From Helicoverpa zea (Eukaryota > Arthropoda > Insecta > Lepidoptera > Noctuidae): 64,000 nt of DNA. Positions 1 through 13,200 of the stretch are shown here, piece after piece (position 1 is the stretch's first letter; each line of letters starts with the position of its first letter). A program made the position numbers and the translations under genes. The notes under the pieces are model-generated. The model worked only from the letters and a program-made list of their open reading frames with translations, searched no databases and was not told the origin of the DNA. The stretch is from positions 8,928,001 through 8,992,000 of the forward strand of contig NC_061462.1 in assembly GCF_022581195.2 (NCBI RefSeq), in the 5' to 3' direction.

Positions 1-104
1 TAAGGCCATTTTTTTATTTTCTAGTTAATTGTGTTTTAAAAGTTCTAACATAATCCATTAAAACATTTTAAAAATTCAAACAAATAAAAACCAGCATTCA
101 TGGA

Positions 105-292
105 CACTGTGAACGAACGAAACTTTTTCCCGATCGTCAACAGTATTGACGACAGGAACGAAAGGTGTTACCGAACGGGAATTACCCGAAATAATAAGTT
201 GCGTTCGTCAACACTGTGAACGAACGAAACTTTTTTTTCCCGATGGTCAACAGTGTTCACGAAAGGGTGTTACCGAACGGGAATAACCCGCT
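105..292. repeat. Two-copy tandem repeat, about 105-base period
   Basis: Both units begin CACTGTGAACGAACGAAACT, continue with a T run and CCCGATNGTCAACAGT, and end at GTTACCGAACGGGAAT plus CCCG. Unit 1 spans about 105-191 and unit 2 about 212-292. Each contains short self-complementary GTGAAC/GTTCAC arms. The repeat lies upstream of protease 1. Confidence 0.75.
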
Positions 293-1235
293 GTTTGATG
301 CCTGTAATACCTGCATGACGAACGTTCTTTTTTTTAGAAAAATGGCTCCCTATTCTATAATAAAGACATTGGAGGTAGCAATGAAACTTCTCAGCGTCCT
401 GTAGCATTGTAGCGGTTGTATAAACATCACGATTACGTGTCGGTGGAAGGCACGCTTGCGGTGCGGAAACGGCGCGACCGTTGATTTCACTTTCATTTTA
501 TCAGTGTGGAAAATCCAGCGCTATCCGCTGTTGATTCCCACAGCCGTAACTTTTTTATTTTAATTGTATCTGTTGCGTTTTTGTTAGTTTATGGTGGGTT
601 GTGGTGGTACAAGTAGGTACTAGGAGCTACCTACTCATTGAACTACCAACCGTCTGGTTGTTCTACAGTTCCAAGGTCTATAAAGAATACCAAATTAATT
701 CTAACAAATAGCAATGTGGGCCTAAAGAACAGCGTAGCTTTTAGTTATCTGGTATTTCTCTTACCTTTACACATTCAGATCAAACTTCAGTTTCTCTATC
801 GATAACTAAAGTTGATTGTAAATTAGTTACCAAATAATTATTTCTGCCAAGATGAACAGCATCTTCCTTCTAATAACTATGGATAGGACTGTCAACACGG
901 CTGCCTTGAACACAGCAAAGTGCACGTGCTATAGCATCGCTGCAGCTGAGGTTGGCGCGAGTGGGGGTTGGATCTCGGCAATAGGTTTTTGGTGCGGAGA
1001 GAAAGTACGGTTGGTGGTGGCCGAAGACCCCTGCTCGGCGGCACTCGGTGGACTCCGCGCGGCCGCGGCCGACACTCGGCCGGCGTTTCATGGGCAGTCT
1101 GTTTGCGAAATAATGCCATTGAATCGCTGACGCCGAATTTGCCAGTGAACGCGCCGAGCGCGGAGATGCCGCGCAAATAAATAGTGGTGCGCACCAATGA
1201 TAACGACAAGCTCTCGACCCAGGATACCCACTAAA
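293..1235 (+). promoter_or_regulatory. 5' flank of protease 1, with a GC-rich block
   Basis: No coding sequence was accepted here. Bases about 950-1180 are strikingly GC- and CpG-rich for this window and contain overlapping open frames on both strands that look like a by-product of composition. The stretch probably holds promoter or 5' UTR sequence of protease 1; the transcription start could not be set. A TATCAGTGTG motif at about 498 resembles an arthropod initiator. Confidence 0.35.
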
Positions 1236-4200
1236 ATGTGCCAATGGAGTATTGTGACTATAACTTACGTGGTCCTTGCGTTACAATCGTACGATGCCAG
1301 GGAGATAAGTTCGCCGGATGCTGCTACTCTCGACAATCATGTGAGTACGAGGCTGATTATCATAGTAACGTCACTATCAGACCGTGAACGGTATCGGTCA
1401 CAGCTGCATGTGCTTCGGTGCAATGACTTTGAATATGCACTTTTACTTTCATTAGTAGTCGTTTGCTTCGAACGTTTTGCCTGTTTATCAACAATCGGCG
1501 GTTTCATCTAAAGGCGCTTTTCCGCATTTTTCTTAATCGTACTGTTTCCAACTTAAATAAGCATTTATATAAAAGTCTATCTATTTTGAAAATACTGTTA
1601 AGATACCTCGTAATGATGATGCCTTTATAAGTTTTTAGGTCTTAGACCATTCTCCCAGTTATCGAGTTAGGTACTGCAGTTAGGAAGCAGGGCGAAAATT
1701 TGGGTTCTGATGGAATTGTTAGTGATTTTGTTAATCTCCTGATCAGAAAACATTACAACTCGGTTAACACGATAGTAAACAGCTCAGCTCTGAAAAATAT
1801 TGTTTTGATAAGACGTAAGAAACTAAGAAGATTCCAATAGTTATTATGCCTTCACTGATATGTTGTCCACTTCTTGTGTTGTCGTTTCTGAAAATCTGAA
1901 GATTTGTTGTCATCGGATATCTATCTACAGTGTTAGGTGTTGAAAAAGATTGATGACCCTTAAAATGAAGGTACTTCTGAAGTGAGTCATGAAAAGGAAT
2001 GAATTTCATACTCTGGTGCTAAGTACGAATGTGGATGGATGGAGATTAATCTATATAGAATAATTGCTTAAGTAGGTACTCTTTTGTAACACAAGTATTA
2101 CCTACTAATAAGGTACTTACTGGGGTTATCTTATTTACAAATTGTGACTTCTTTGAGACGAACAAACGATGAAGAGGTATTATACTTCCTTAATAATTAT
2201 TAAAGGTAATTGTTAAAGCTCTTATAAGAAGAACAATTTACACAATTCTATCATGTAACTTATAATGCTTCGTCATTAAAGTTATTGAATTATGTTGGTT
2301 ACAACTGAGTAATAAAACATGTGTTGTGTGTAAAGCATACATGGATACCTATACTATGGTCAGCATGTGGTCGCATATAATATAATAGTTGTCATTTTCG
2401 TCCGATTGTCACTGGTGGCATTCAACTGTTTATTTTGAAAAGTAATAAAAAAGTGATTTGTTATTTTTTAAAAACATCAGATAAGATAGCGAAGTCAGAT
2501 AGGTACGTTCCGACTGCTCAACGGTACCCCTTATAATGGCCCTTGTCCTAATTTCTTATTCACTTCTTCCATGCTTCTCTGTCATTTCACAAGCAACACT
2601 CAATCCAGCCATACCTATCGTATTTATGTCTTGTCACTCAATCGATCGTTTCTTTGGTCGTTCCCTTTCTCTGTATCCATCTATACTCATGCTTAATACC
2701 TTGCTCACAACATGCCCCTCATTCTTCCGCATCACATGCACTCCCATGACAGTTGTCCATCAGCTCTGTTGCCGATGGTTCCTTGGAAACTTCCTCTACA
2801 CATGTATAAGTTCTCCACTTATTTCTTATTTTATCTATTCTTGTAACACCTTAGATTCTTCTTAACATTTTCGTCTCCACTTCGTACAGTTGTCTTTCAT
2901 TGAATTCTTGTTGGGCTCAGCACAAACCTGCACAGGACAACAGATCAAAACATGGTATGAGACGCGTTAATTCTGGTAATGTTATCATGTAGTTACTACC
3001 TAGCTACAATGTGTATAGGTTCCTAAATATGTTCATCCAGAAGACATGATACTTAAATGAAATGTCAAAGGACCGTGTTGTCTGAATGAATGTAAAAATT
3101 TTATTGATGATTTACCAGTAATTTCTGCCTGCAGAACATAATTAACACTCGCCGTTGATCCGTTCTAGGTAATATCATTATGTAAAATATAATACCTTTC
3201 TGCGAAGATAGCTAATTAATTAACCGATGATGCGGATGTGCACTGCTTTCGCCGATTACGCTTGCCTTTCTTACATCATACTTAATTTGATTGCCATTTG
3301 CGGTAATTTGGGGTTGCCATTCAGACCATCTTTGCCTAGAGAACAATGGTAATTATGCCTAAGCTGAAAATAATTGCATAGAAATAGAAACTTACATCCC
3401 GGAAGCTTATCTTCTACAGAGAAAGCATTGCAAACGCTATTGGGTGATTTAGGTGCACCAGCCAATTTTAGCAACAAGCAATTAAGTATCTGCTAATCTA
3501 TACAATATTGTGATTAGCAATGCAATGTAGGTTCGATTTTAGTTTGTTAAGTTCACGGGGGTACGTTAGAGGTATTGATAGATCTATACCTCTAACGTAC
3601 CCCCATACATGTTTTATGTTTGCTTCTGCCAGAACGATTCTGTCCAGGGGCCCGATTCTCCTAAGTTAATAATGTCAAAATTGAATAGAAATCGAATCGC
3701 AATATGATCGAGTCGGGATTGGATCTCAGTCGAACCGAGTCGAACGTGAATCGTATGTCGCTTAAGTAAAATTAGGAGAATCGGGGCCCAGCATGCAACA
3801 TCTTATACAATTTGGCAAATTGTAAAACCCCACGCGAAATTCCCCACGTCTTTCAGTTGTTTGTTTGTTTCATAATCTGTTGCGAAGATGGATGCTATGA
3901 ATGGATATGACTAATGAAGTATGTTGATGAAATAGTGAAGCGACGGGATGTCGTGTGCAATCCGGAGACAACCATTTTAGGAATGTTAAGATTGTATATT
4001 GCTTTATTATTTTTTATTAGCTGCCTTTGTCACGGATGTGATGGATTAGCTTTTTTAAGCAACGTGTTACTAACGAAGTTATGGATATGTTACTCACTTC
4101 CTTGTTTTTGAATACTGAGGTCATTAGGTTTAAGCATAAGTCTATCATTGTTGTTTGTATCTTATTTTACTTAAAGATATTTAAGCGAACTAGGTACCTA

Positions 4201-7200
4201 CATTATGTATTAGGTTGCACAATTTGGGAGTTGCTGTAGGTATAATTATTTAATTTAATTATACTGGTTATTTGGTGTTTAGATGTCTATATTTTTGTTT
4301 TGCATTTTGACTAATCGTTTGTTATGTTCTAGATATGTGTTTGGTGTCTAGAGCTTACCCTACCTAATCTCGTAGCTGGCTAGATTAGACAATAATGTAT
4401 AAGAGAACCAAATTTTAGGATCTTGAAATTCGTTGTGAATTCTTAAACTCGCTCAGAATGTCTATACCTAATTAACGATAGGTTTATTCACGACTTAAAC
4501 ACTCTAAGACCCAACACTAACATAGTTAGTACATAATCCTGCTTCAGTATGTAGGTACACTAGATAGATACTTACTGAGACTGTATAGAACCACACTCCA
4601 AGCCCATAATCAACATAAATCGGTATCATTAACTAAAGGCGCTCATTGTTGGGCTACTAAATACAAAATCGCAATATCGATACAATGGACAAAGGTATTT
4701 CCATTTTCCTTATTATTAACAGCCAGCATATAAATCCTGTTCGCTGGAAATATATCGGCGTGACTACTTACTTTCTTACATTTGATAAACGGCTGCGGAT
4801 AACAAAAACGAGAGCACTACAACAATTACCTCGTGAAAGGCGCCTCGCAATCATACTTTGGAAAGTAGTCTACTTGCTGACCTTACGAATTCACGGGTAT
4901 CACACAATAAAAGCGAATGCGGTGAAAATCACGCCAATCAGCCGTAACCACCTATTTTGCTGACTTTGATTGTGTCAAACCAGTTGTTTTGGTTTAGATA
5001 ACATTCTAAGAGCCGTTTTATTTTCAATGGCATGTAATAAATTGAATTCGGAAAAGTTTTTGTACTTCTCGTTTTGTTGCGTTCTTTTCTCCGCATCCGT
5101 CCCAAGCTTGCAAAGTTGTTTATCCACTCCTCAGTTTACAGAGTTGTCTGGAGAAAACGGATTATTATAGTGTTCTCTGATATTATGAATATTCTCGGCG
5201 ATGAGACCTTTGGAAGTCTTCAAGATGTACAATGACCTTACGTTGGTGCAGCCTCTCTAGACGTAATAGTTCCGAGGGCATAGTACAATGAACTGAGACT
5301 GCTAGGCAAAAAGGAAAGCCATATCATAATGTTAAACGATGATGATATATGCATCTATGTTACCTAAACCAGTTACATAAAAACCGTGTTAAGATTTTCA
5401 AATAATAGCAAAGTTCAAAATTATGTAACACCAAACTTTAAATCTATGACTTTTCAGTTGATAGTAGGTTGTAGAATGGTTTGAGGTAGCTGGCTCTAAA
5501 CTTCTAAAATAAGAAACAACTGACGTTCTTATTTCTGTTCGGCAATCTCAACGAATTTCCGCACACTTTAATTAGAAGAGTGATTTGTTTATGTATCCTT
5601 ATCATGACTAATCACCGGTTACTTGTTGACTGCTTCTAGTATCTTGTTTAATTTGGCGTGCAGTATTAGGCAACACGTCATTGTCTCAGTCCCATTGTCC
5701 GCGGCCCTCGCTACCGACATTGAACTTCAGCCGTCAAGTAGACCAGTAATCGCAGCCATGGTCAATTACAAAACCTATTCATCACTAATAGGGTCACGGA
5801 ACAGTATTTCAGGCGAGTGTGTAGTGGTTTCTAGATTTTATTCATTTTCAATTCACACCTTGACATTATTCGGTTATTTAATAGTTTTTTCGATTGTATG
5901 TACAAAGTTTCTGTTTGGTTCTGTTCATGTTATCAGGAATTGTGACTTGCTTTAAATCTGATCTAGTTATGTCTGAGATTATTTTCTCATTTTATAATTT
6001 TCCACGATTAATATCTTTACCTTGGCAGTTGCAATATTTATAAAGCGTCCGACCTCATCTTATCTGTTCCTTGTGGTTTACATTGAAATTCTTATAGTGA
6101 CTTTGCTCTAGTTTATATCATTCGCAGCAATCGATACTTAATCCTACTTACAACTACGATGTAACTTCCTACTCAGTGGCACGGATGGCCTTATTAGTGA
6201 CAATGTCCTCATGGTATATCGACAACCTTAGCCTCATAAGTTGTTATTATGTCACGATATATAGTTAGCTAATGCTGGCGACAAACAACGCTATCAGTTT
6301 CGTCATATGATTACATGAGTGGGTCAATAGAGGGAAAGTAAGTAGGCACATCATTGTGCATTCCTCACTCGACTACATGCAGTCGTGTAGGCATGCTATT
6401 CGTACTAACGCGAGAGATACCCTTTTTGGCAAATGACACAGTTCTGCTGCGTATGGCAACGGGTATTTCCAATTTGGAATTTTGTTAAAACCAAATTATT
6501 ATCCATTTTGGGAAGGTTACGAAAGCCTGCGGACTTTGGAGTAACCAAATCTCCAATTACATCTTTGGAGTTAGGCGAGTATTCAAGTATGTTTCTAGGT
6601 CTCGATTTCTTTTCCAAATTAAATACTTATACCACTGTAAGGTATAATTTATTCAGCCAGACATTCAAATACATTCGTCAGAACTAACGATTTCCTAATG
6701 TACTTCAAATTACCTGCCATCGTGAGTCGTGAGATCGGCGAAAGTTTAAGTGCGTCTGAAATTAAAATGGAATAAAAAAAGGATAATAACGTACCGGAAC
6801 ATGGCTGTTAAGATTGTGAAAGCAACATTGACATTAGTCGCCAATTAACATCAGCGATTGCGTAACTATGGCGTGCCAGCCATCCGCGAAAGTAAACCGC
6901 GCTACCAGCATTAAAATGGTAAACAAAACTTATGTAAGTGCATTTCCGACGGAACAATCTGATAGGTACCAGTTTTATTATTATGTAATGTGCACAAAAG
7001 TCAACATTAATTTACATGAATCTTTACGAAATTTAGCACGATTACCTACTTCCGACTGCAGTGACACGCAACGATGATAGATGGTTTAAAAGCTTAGCAT
7101 GTTACGACGTAACGTCATGCTATATTGTGAGCGTCATAGGTTGAGTAGAATGTGTTATAATCGCATCGTCGGCTAGCTCGTTACATTAGCTTCTTTTGCC

Positions 7201-10200
7201 ATCATTGCTATTTACGTAGACATGTCACCAGTTGTCAGTAGCTTATTGAGGTAGGTAATAGATTATGGTCTTTATGCCGCAAGGCATCATTTATCAATCA
7301 GGTAAAGCCTAGTGATTTAGCTCGAATAATCTTTGGTCTGGATTGGAGAAATGAATTTTGCAAACAAATCTCATACCTGGTTTAGAACAATTGATGTCAA
7401 TTAACTCAACAGTCCAATACGAGTATACGAGTGTACCTGTATATAAATTGCATAGAAGGGGTCAATTAAGAAGTTCTGCCAATGTTTCCAGGTACGGGTG
7501 TCATCAGGTAACAGGACGCAGCGGTTCCTGTTCGACGCCATATTCGGGCTGGAGGTGCCGATCCTGGAGGAGCAGAGCGTCGAAGATGAAGAGGAGGATA
7601 ACCAGATAAAAAACTGCTCCTGTGGTATGTAGACAAAATATTAGTACATAAATGTAGATCAATTAAGTCACTTATAGAATAGCCATTTGAAAATATGGGT
7701 TCCTTCACCACCTATCAAATTTTCGCCAATCTTCAGCCTGAAAGCATCCCCTTGGGAGCAATAAAACATTGTATGAGAGAAATTTCAAACTAGTTCGTGT
7801 AAAAGCAATGAAAGGCTTTTCTTACGTTTATGCGTGTACACCCGATGTAAAGCAGGCATAATTAATTAGAATAATTTAGCACACTAGATAGCTGCAGTTT
7901 CTAGTTTTCCAATCTCAGTCTTCTAGTTAGCACTGCATTACCTATTAGACACCCTGAGGGCCTGAGGTGACGATCGAATAAGCTTAATGGGCACATCATA
8001 CCGTCCTACATGATTTACAGGACCTGTTGTGGATAATTGGCAGGATAACATAATATACAGAACCACAATATTTTGGTTTCTATGTTTGATGTCTAGATAT
8101 GACCAAAACAATGACATAGAACCAAAATATTGGAGTAAGATTTAGGGCATTCTCAACGTAGGATTCACTTTCATTCCACGGTGGTCCTATTGCAATGATA
8201 CACATAAATCATCTACATAAAATAGTTGCCCAAAAATTCGATCGTGTGCCTATGCCTTTCTAATTTCTAGCAATTCTAATGTTCAACATACACATTTACG
8301 TTTTAGAGTGCGGCAGGGCAAACCCACTCCCTAGAAAGATGGGTAAGTTTCATCTGTGTACAGCACCTGATATCTATGTGCACCTGTAGATAGTACAAGT
8401 AGAGAGCACTTTATGTAGATCTATGTATCTTAGTTCCTAGATTTAGTTTGCACGTTTTACACGTTGGCGATTATTTACCAAATTATTGCCATCAAGTATT
8501 TTATCATCTGCATTGTTGTAGTGCTACCGTGTTTCAGCTTTTCTTAAGGGACCTGTAGTATCATACCGTGGAAGAATTTGAAGATCCTTAATTACATTTT
8601 TGTACAATTGGCTACTATTAAAGATCGCTGATGTGTATTTGAAACCTTTAATTAATATGTTTACTTTAGTTTATGTTTCCCAATTACCTAACATTTCTTG
8701 TAGTTATTATATTTTATCTTCCTTTGCGTGTATTTTTGTTACCCTGACCTTTTACCCGTGAATATCTACGCCAACTACTACTTATATGTATACAAGCTGT
8801 TGATTTGCATCCGTGCCATATTCAAGGACGTAATTATGCTAATGATTCTCGACCCAAATCAACAAAAAAATTGGTACGTCATTTTTTTTTAATCTTTTTT
8901 TTCGGAATTCCATCAATGTCATCTAGCCGTATTTAAACTTGGCGCGTGTGTTACTGGCCTTAAAACCGTGCTGCGCCCTCACACAAACGCAAACACAAAG
9001 CATACGCAACGATTATTCATAAATTTCATTCATAAAATTGGATTACTTCTGAAATACTACGACATTACAATGACAAAAAAAGCAGCGCATATTAGCCATT
9101 TCCCGTCTACTGTAATTCCAATCGATTATTTACGTATTTTATGTCCTCCTCCTGAAGTATGGCACAAATGCAAATCAACACCTTGTATATGCATTTATTT
9201 AACCAATGTTATTTGTTAATATCGTACAATTTCTTGTACCTGGAGCTTATTTTATCCATAGACTGTTCTCAGTTCCTCGGTCGATTGTGTCGTCCAACCT
9301 AACGCCTGATTCTGATCAATGAGACATTAGTGTACCTAATATCTTAGGTCTTTTATGTAGCTTTTATGCACCGCACCCACTACATTTACTACATTGAAAT
9401 CTGTAAATCATTTATCTATCTATTCAAAGATTTTATCTGGCTTTGATATAGCATCTATTGAAATCGATCTGTGTTTGCAAACAATAGGCCTTCTATCTAA
9501 TCATTATGAATTGATGAAAACGCCCATAATATGATCGATAGACTTTTGAAATTAAAAAATGGAACTTTGAAGTTTCATTTATGGCTTGAGTTTACGTATT
9601 GACCTGTAGCTACCTACAAGAAACTAAGCTAAAATTAGATAGGAAAGCTAGAATTAAAATATGATGATTAATAAAAGCGTTTCAAGTTACACAATACCCT
9701 AAGTCTCACCCATAACTTATTGCATAAATACTTTAGACAGCCTTTCTTCCTGTTCACAAGTGCATAGATAAGTAAAGTACGTTTAAAGCCGCCATTAGAA
9801 GCATTAGTGTTAGTATTTACACGTAAACAGCTGTTGTGTGGTAGCTGTGAGCGTTGAACCGTCGTTCATCACAGTGAAAGTGTAATGGACTCGATCTGCG
9901 CCCGCGCCGGATCGCGACCAACTCGCTATTAACTGCTATAACTTGTTATTTATACACTATTATTTCCCGTTCCTGTCAGTGTACAGGCGGGAATAAAATA
10001 GCTTTAGAAGATTGATTGTAGAATGTGTGTATAGTAGGGTGGGTCGTGGACCTCTGTTTAGCATAGATCCTCATTTGCTTAACGTATATCCGAGTTTATA
10101 CGAATGGCCTCCTCTTTCCAGGAAGAATAATACCTACCTTACCTGCCTATTTATGATTTTCCTCTTCCGAAGTAATTGCAAATTTTCTTTACAACATTTC

Positions 10201-13200
10201 TAAGGTGATTCGCTAGATAATCCCAAGTCGTAAATTATAGTTTAGTGTAGCTTGTTGTAATTAACTTAATTGCACCTCGTAGATCATTAACTTCACGCTT
10301 GTCTAATTCACACTTGAGTATACCTACTGACCAACCATATTGATATAATTTATTATGACATTGAATTTGATATTTTGTAAATTGTATACTTTTATGTAGA
10401 TTTTAATCAGCTTTGAGAAAGTAGATTTTATTTTAACGATTCGAGTAACTTTGTAAGTATTTTCAATACGATAGTTACTGTAATTTAAATTGCATATTTC
10501 ACTACGAAAATATAAATTCTCCATCAAGGCGAAATCCTCAACAAATATTATGTAAAACAGACCGTATTGAAAACATAAACAAACAATCATTTAGCATGAG
10601 TTAACAGGAAAACTGTATCGTGTACCGCCAAGCCAGTTCAACAAACTGCGTTCACTTTCTAGAGTGTGGCGGGTCCAATCAGGAGAACCGCATCGTCGGC
10701 GGGATGCCGGCCGGCGCCAACCGGTACCCGTGGATGGCTAGGATCGTGTACGACGGACAGTTCCACTGCGGAGCCTCACTCCTCACCAAGGAGTATGTGC
10801 TCACCGCTGCTCATTGCGTCAGGAAGTAAGTGCTCATTTTCGTTGTTTTTTTTCCCCTCAGTTTTAAGAGCAGATAAATCAGGCGTTTGCAGGGATGTCT
10901 AATGTTATAATACCAGGAATTACTATCCTATTTGTATCGGAAACAAATGCCTTCTTCTAGATAAAACTGAAAGTAAAACGTGTGTATGTTTTTGAATGGA
11001 TTAGGGAAGCCATGGGAAGTCCTATGCATTCATTTTATTGAAAGATGAGTGATTTCCTGGAGAAGCTTTTCACTATAACATTGTATCTACAACTACATTG
11101 TCATTACCAAGGTTCCGTTTCCAAGGAATTGGATAGCTTGCACAACGCCATTTATGATAGGTAGTCTTAAAGGTTAAACTTCTAGTTCAACCAGGAAGTT
11201 TATAGGAAGCATGTAATCGAAATGATAGGTTTGTTGCAACCAACTACGGTTTAGAAATCGAAGCGATAAGCAATGTGATTCTGTAAGGTATAAACTTTGT
11301 TATTTGTAAACCTTCAATTTAAGTAAACTACTGAAGTTAACTTCTAAAAAGTATGTACCTACTGCTGCTTTAGCGATTGAATTATTGATAGACCATACTG
11401 AACGAAGGAATTGGTAAATGAAAATAATTTTATTCTGTCTCCCAGATTTTTTAGCCTCTTCCTAGCCATGTGAAATAAGTACCTAGGTATCCTTCTATAA
11501 ATGGCTGTTGCAACAACAATTTTTGCGTGTCATGACATTTTTATGCTATGCTATTTTTATAAATGACAGCATCTTTATTTAGCTAAGTACCGAGGCTCCT
11601 TACTGTGGGGCCTTTTCCCAACTTATCTTCCAGTCTAAACCAGCGGTTTACACGATACGACAACCTATCTGACCTCTTCAAGTCCGGGCAGCCCAACAGA
11701 CTGTCTGTCTTCTGACTACCTGTAATGAGCCAGGATCCACCAGCTTCTTTGTTACACTTTAAACCATGCTGCATCATTCGTCATGTAACCTCACTGGTGG
11801 GAAATGAAATGAAATGCAATATTAGTTATATAATGTTGTTATATCGTCGCTGCGTGGAACGCGAAGTGAGCTCGTGGTCACACGCAATGTTGCATTACCT
11901 ACGATAATTTACATTGGGCCTATTTGCTATTTAAAACACTTCTATTTTTCCGGTTGATATTTCGCCTATTCGTGTATTTTTACGTAATTTTTTAAATGGG
12001 TAAGTCTATAAAATGGAATAAATAAATTACAGTTTTCATAAATCTCCCGTGTAAAATGTGAAGTGCGTTTAATTAATGAGACATTTCCATTCAATTTGAT
12101 CTGTATCTATTTTAAATATCTTACGTGTTAGCCACATTATTTGATCTTTAACATTCGACGTTGTATGAATTTCTACCTGATTTAAATGTTATTATCATGC
12201 GAAAAACTACATTAATAACATTCAATAAATCATATTGTATAATGGCGTGTTAGGTAGATAACGATGTAAGTTAAGTCATAAAATATAACGTGTGTTAAAT
12301 GATAATATATTTAGGTAATCTTTAATAAAAAATAGTTACGATTCAATTATTATTGTTGCTTACACAATTTTTCCTTATACATATTTATTATAAGCACCAA
12401 CCGATATATTTAGGATAATACATAGTTATTTGTTATACAAGAGTGCAAAGTTGCTTTTTAACGGCTTATGTTTAACTGATCACCAGATATAGTAACAAAT
12501 AGCAGACATAAATAGTAAATGATCACCAAAATGAAACTCGCATTTTAATGCAAAACTATAACCAAAGTTTTAACACTTTGCTATCCTATTTAAGTGAAAT
12601 TACTCCAAAATAAATCATGCGAAAGCCAAAAATAGTAAATGATCACCAAAATTAGACCACCATTTTAAAGTAAGATTAATTTAAGCAAAATGAGTCGAAA
12701 TAAATCATTGTTATCCCAAAAGTAGTAAATGATCACCAAAAGAAGTAAATGATCATCAAAATTATACCAGCGTTTTAATATAAAATGATAATCAAAGTTT
12801 TTACATCTTGCTATCCTGTTTTAGTAAACTGACTCCAAAAAAATAAGTTCGGCCCTTTTCCTGCACTAGGGTGGAAAATTGTCTATTGCATGCCTCTAAA
12901 CAGTACGATAAGAGTGTGTTGTCGAGGAAGTGTATTGAGAAACACATTCTTCTTCTTCTTTCTCCAGCCCTGTTCCCAATTTTACTTGGGGTCGGCGCAA
13001 TATGTCATTTTCTTCCATTTTCCCCTGTCACTCGTCATACTGACACTCACGCATGCATTGCAAGCCGGACACATAACTTAATATGGCACCATAATACTTT
13101 ATTTGGTAATAAGCCTACATTTTATGGCAATCACAGTGACTTATTTAGGAAAAAATAATACATTAATTTGGTCGTCAAGAGTTGGTGATCATTTACTAAA

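Larger units (their letters stand above)
1341..7491 (+). other. Intron 1 of protease 1
   Basis: A 6.1-kb AT-rich intron. It holds an RTE-type LINE remnant (about 2530-2940), a 19-base perfect hairpin (3557-3604), a short CAG-flanked MITE (3648-3788) and an open frame with a signal-like start at 3983 that is not convincing as a gene. The remainder, including 4112-7491, shows nothing recognisable. Confidence 0.55.
7625..10662 (+). other. Intron 2 of protease 1
   Basis: A 3-kb intron. It holds an imperfect hairpin at 8067-8131 and a 403-base dispersed repeat at 8789-9191. Nothing else recognisable; the part 9840-9970 is GC-richer and could be regulatory, without positive evidence. Confidence 0.6.

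Noticed and set aside
852..1244. Overlapping open frames on both strands upstream of protease 1
   Set aside because: They coincide with a GC-rich block, conflict with each other and show no protein family.
12479..12850. CRISPR-like array
   Set aside because: Unit spacing is irregular (about 120, 90, 20 bases), spacers are related to each other, and the genome is eukaryotic.
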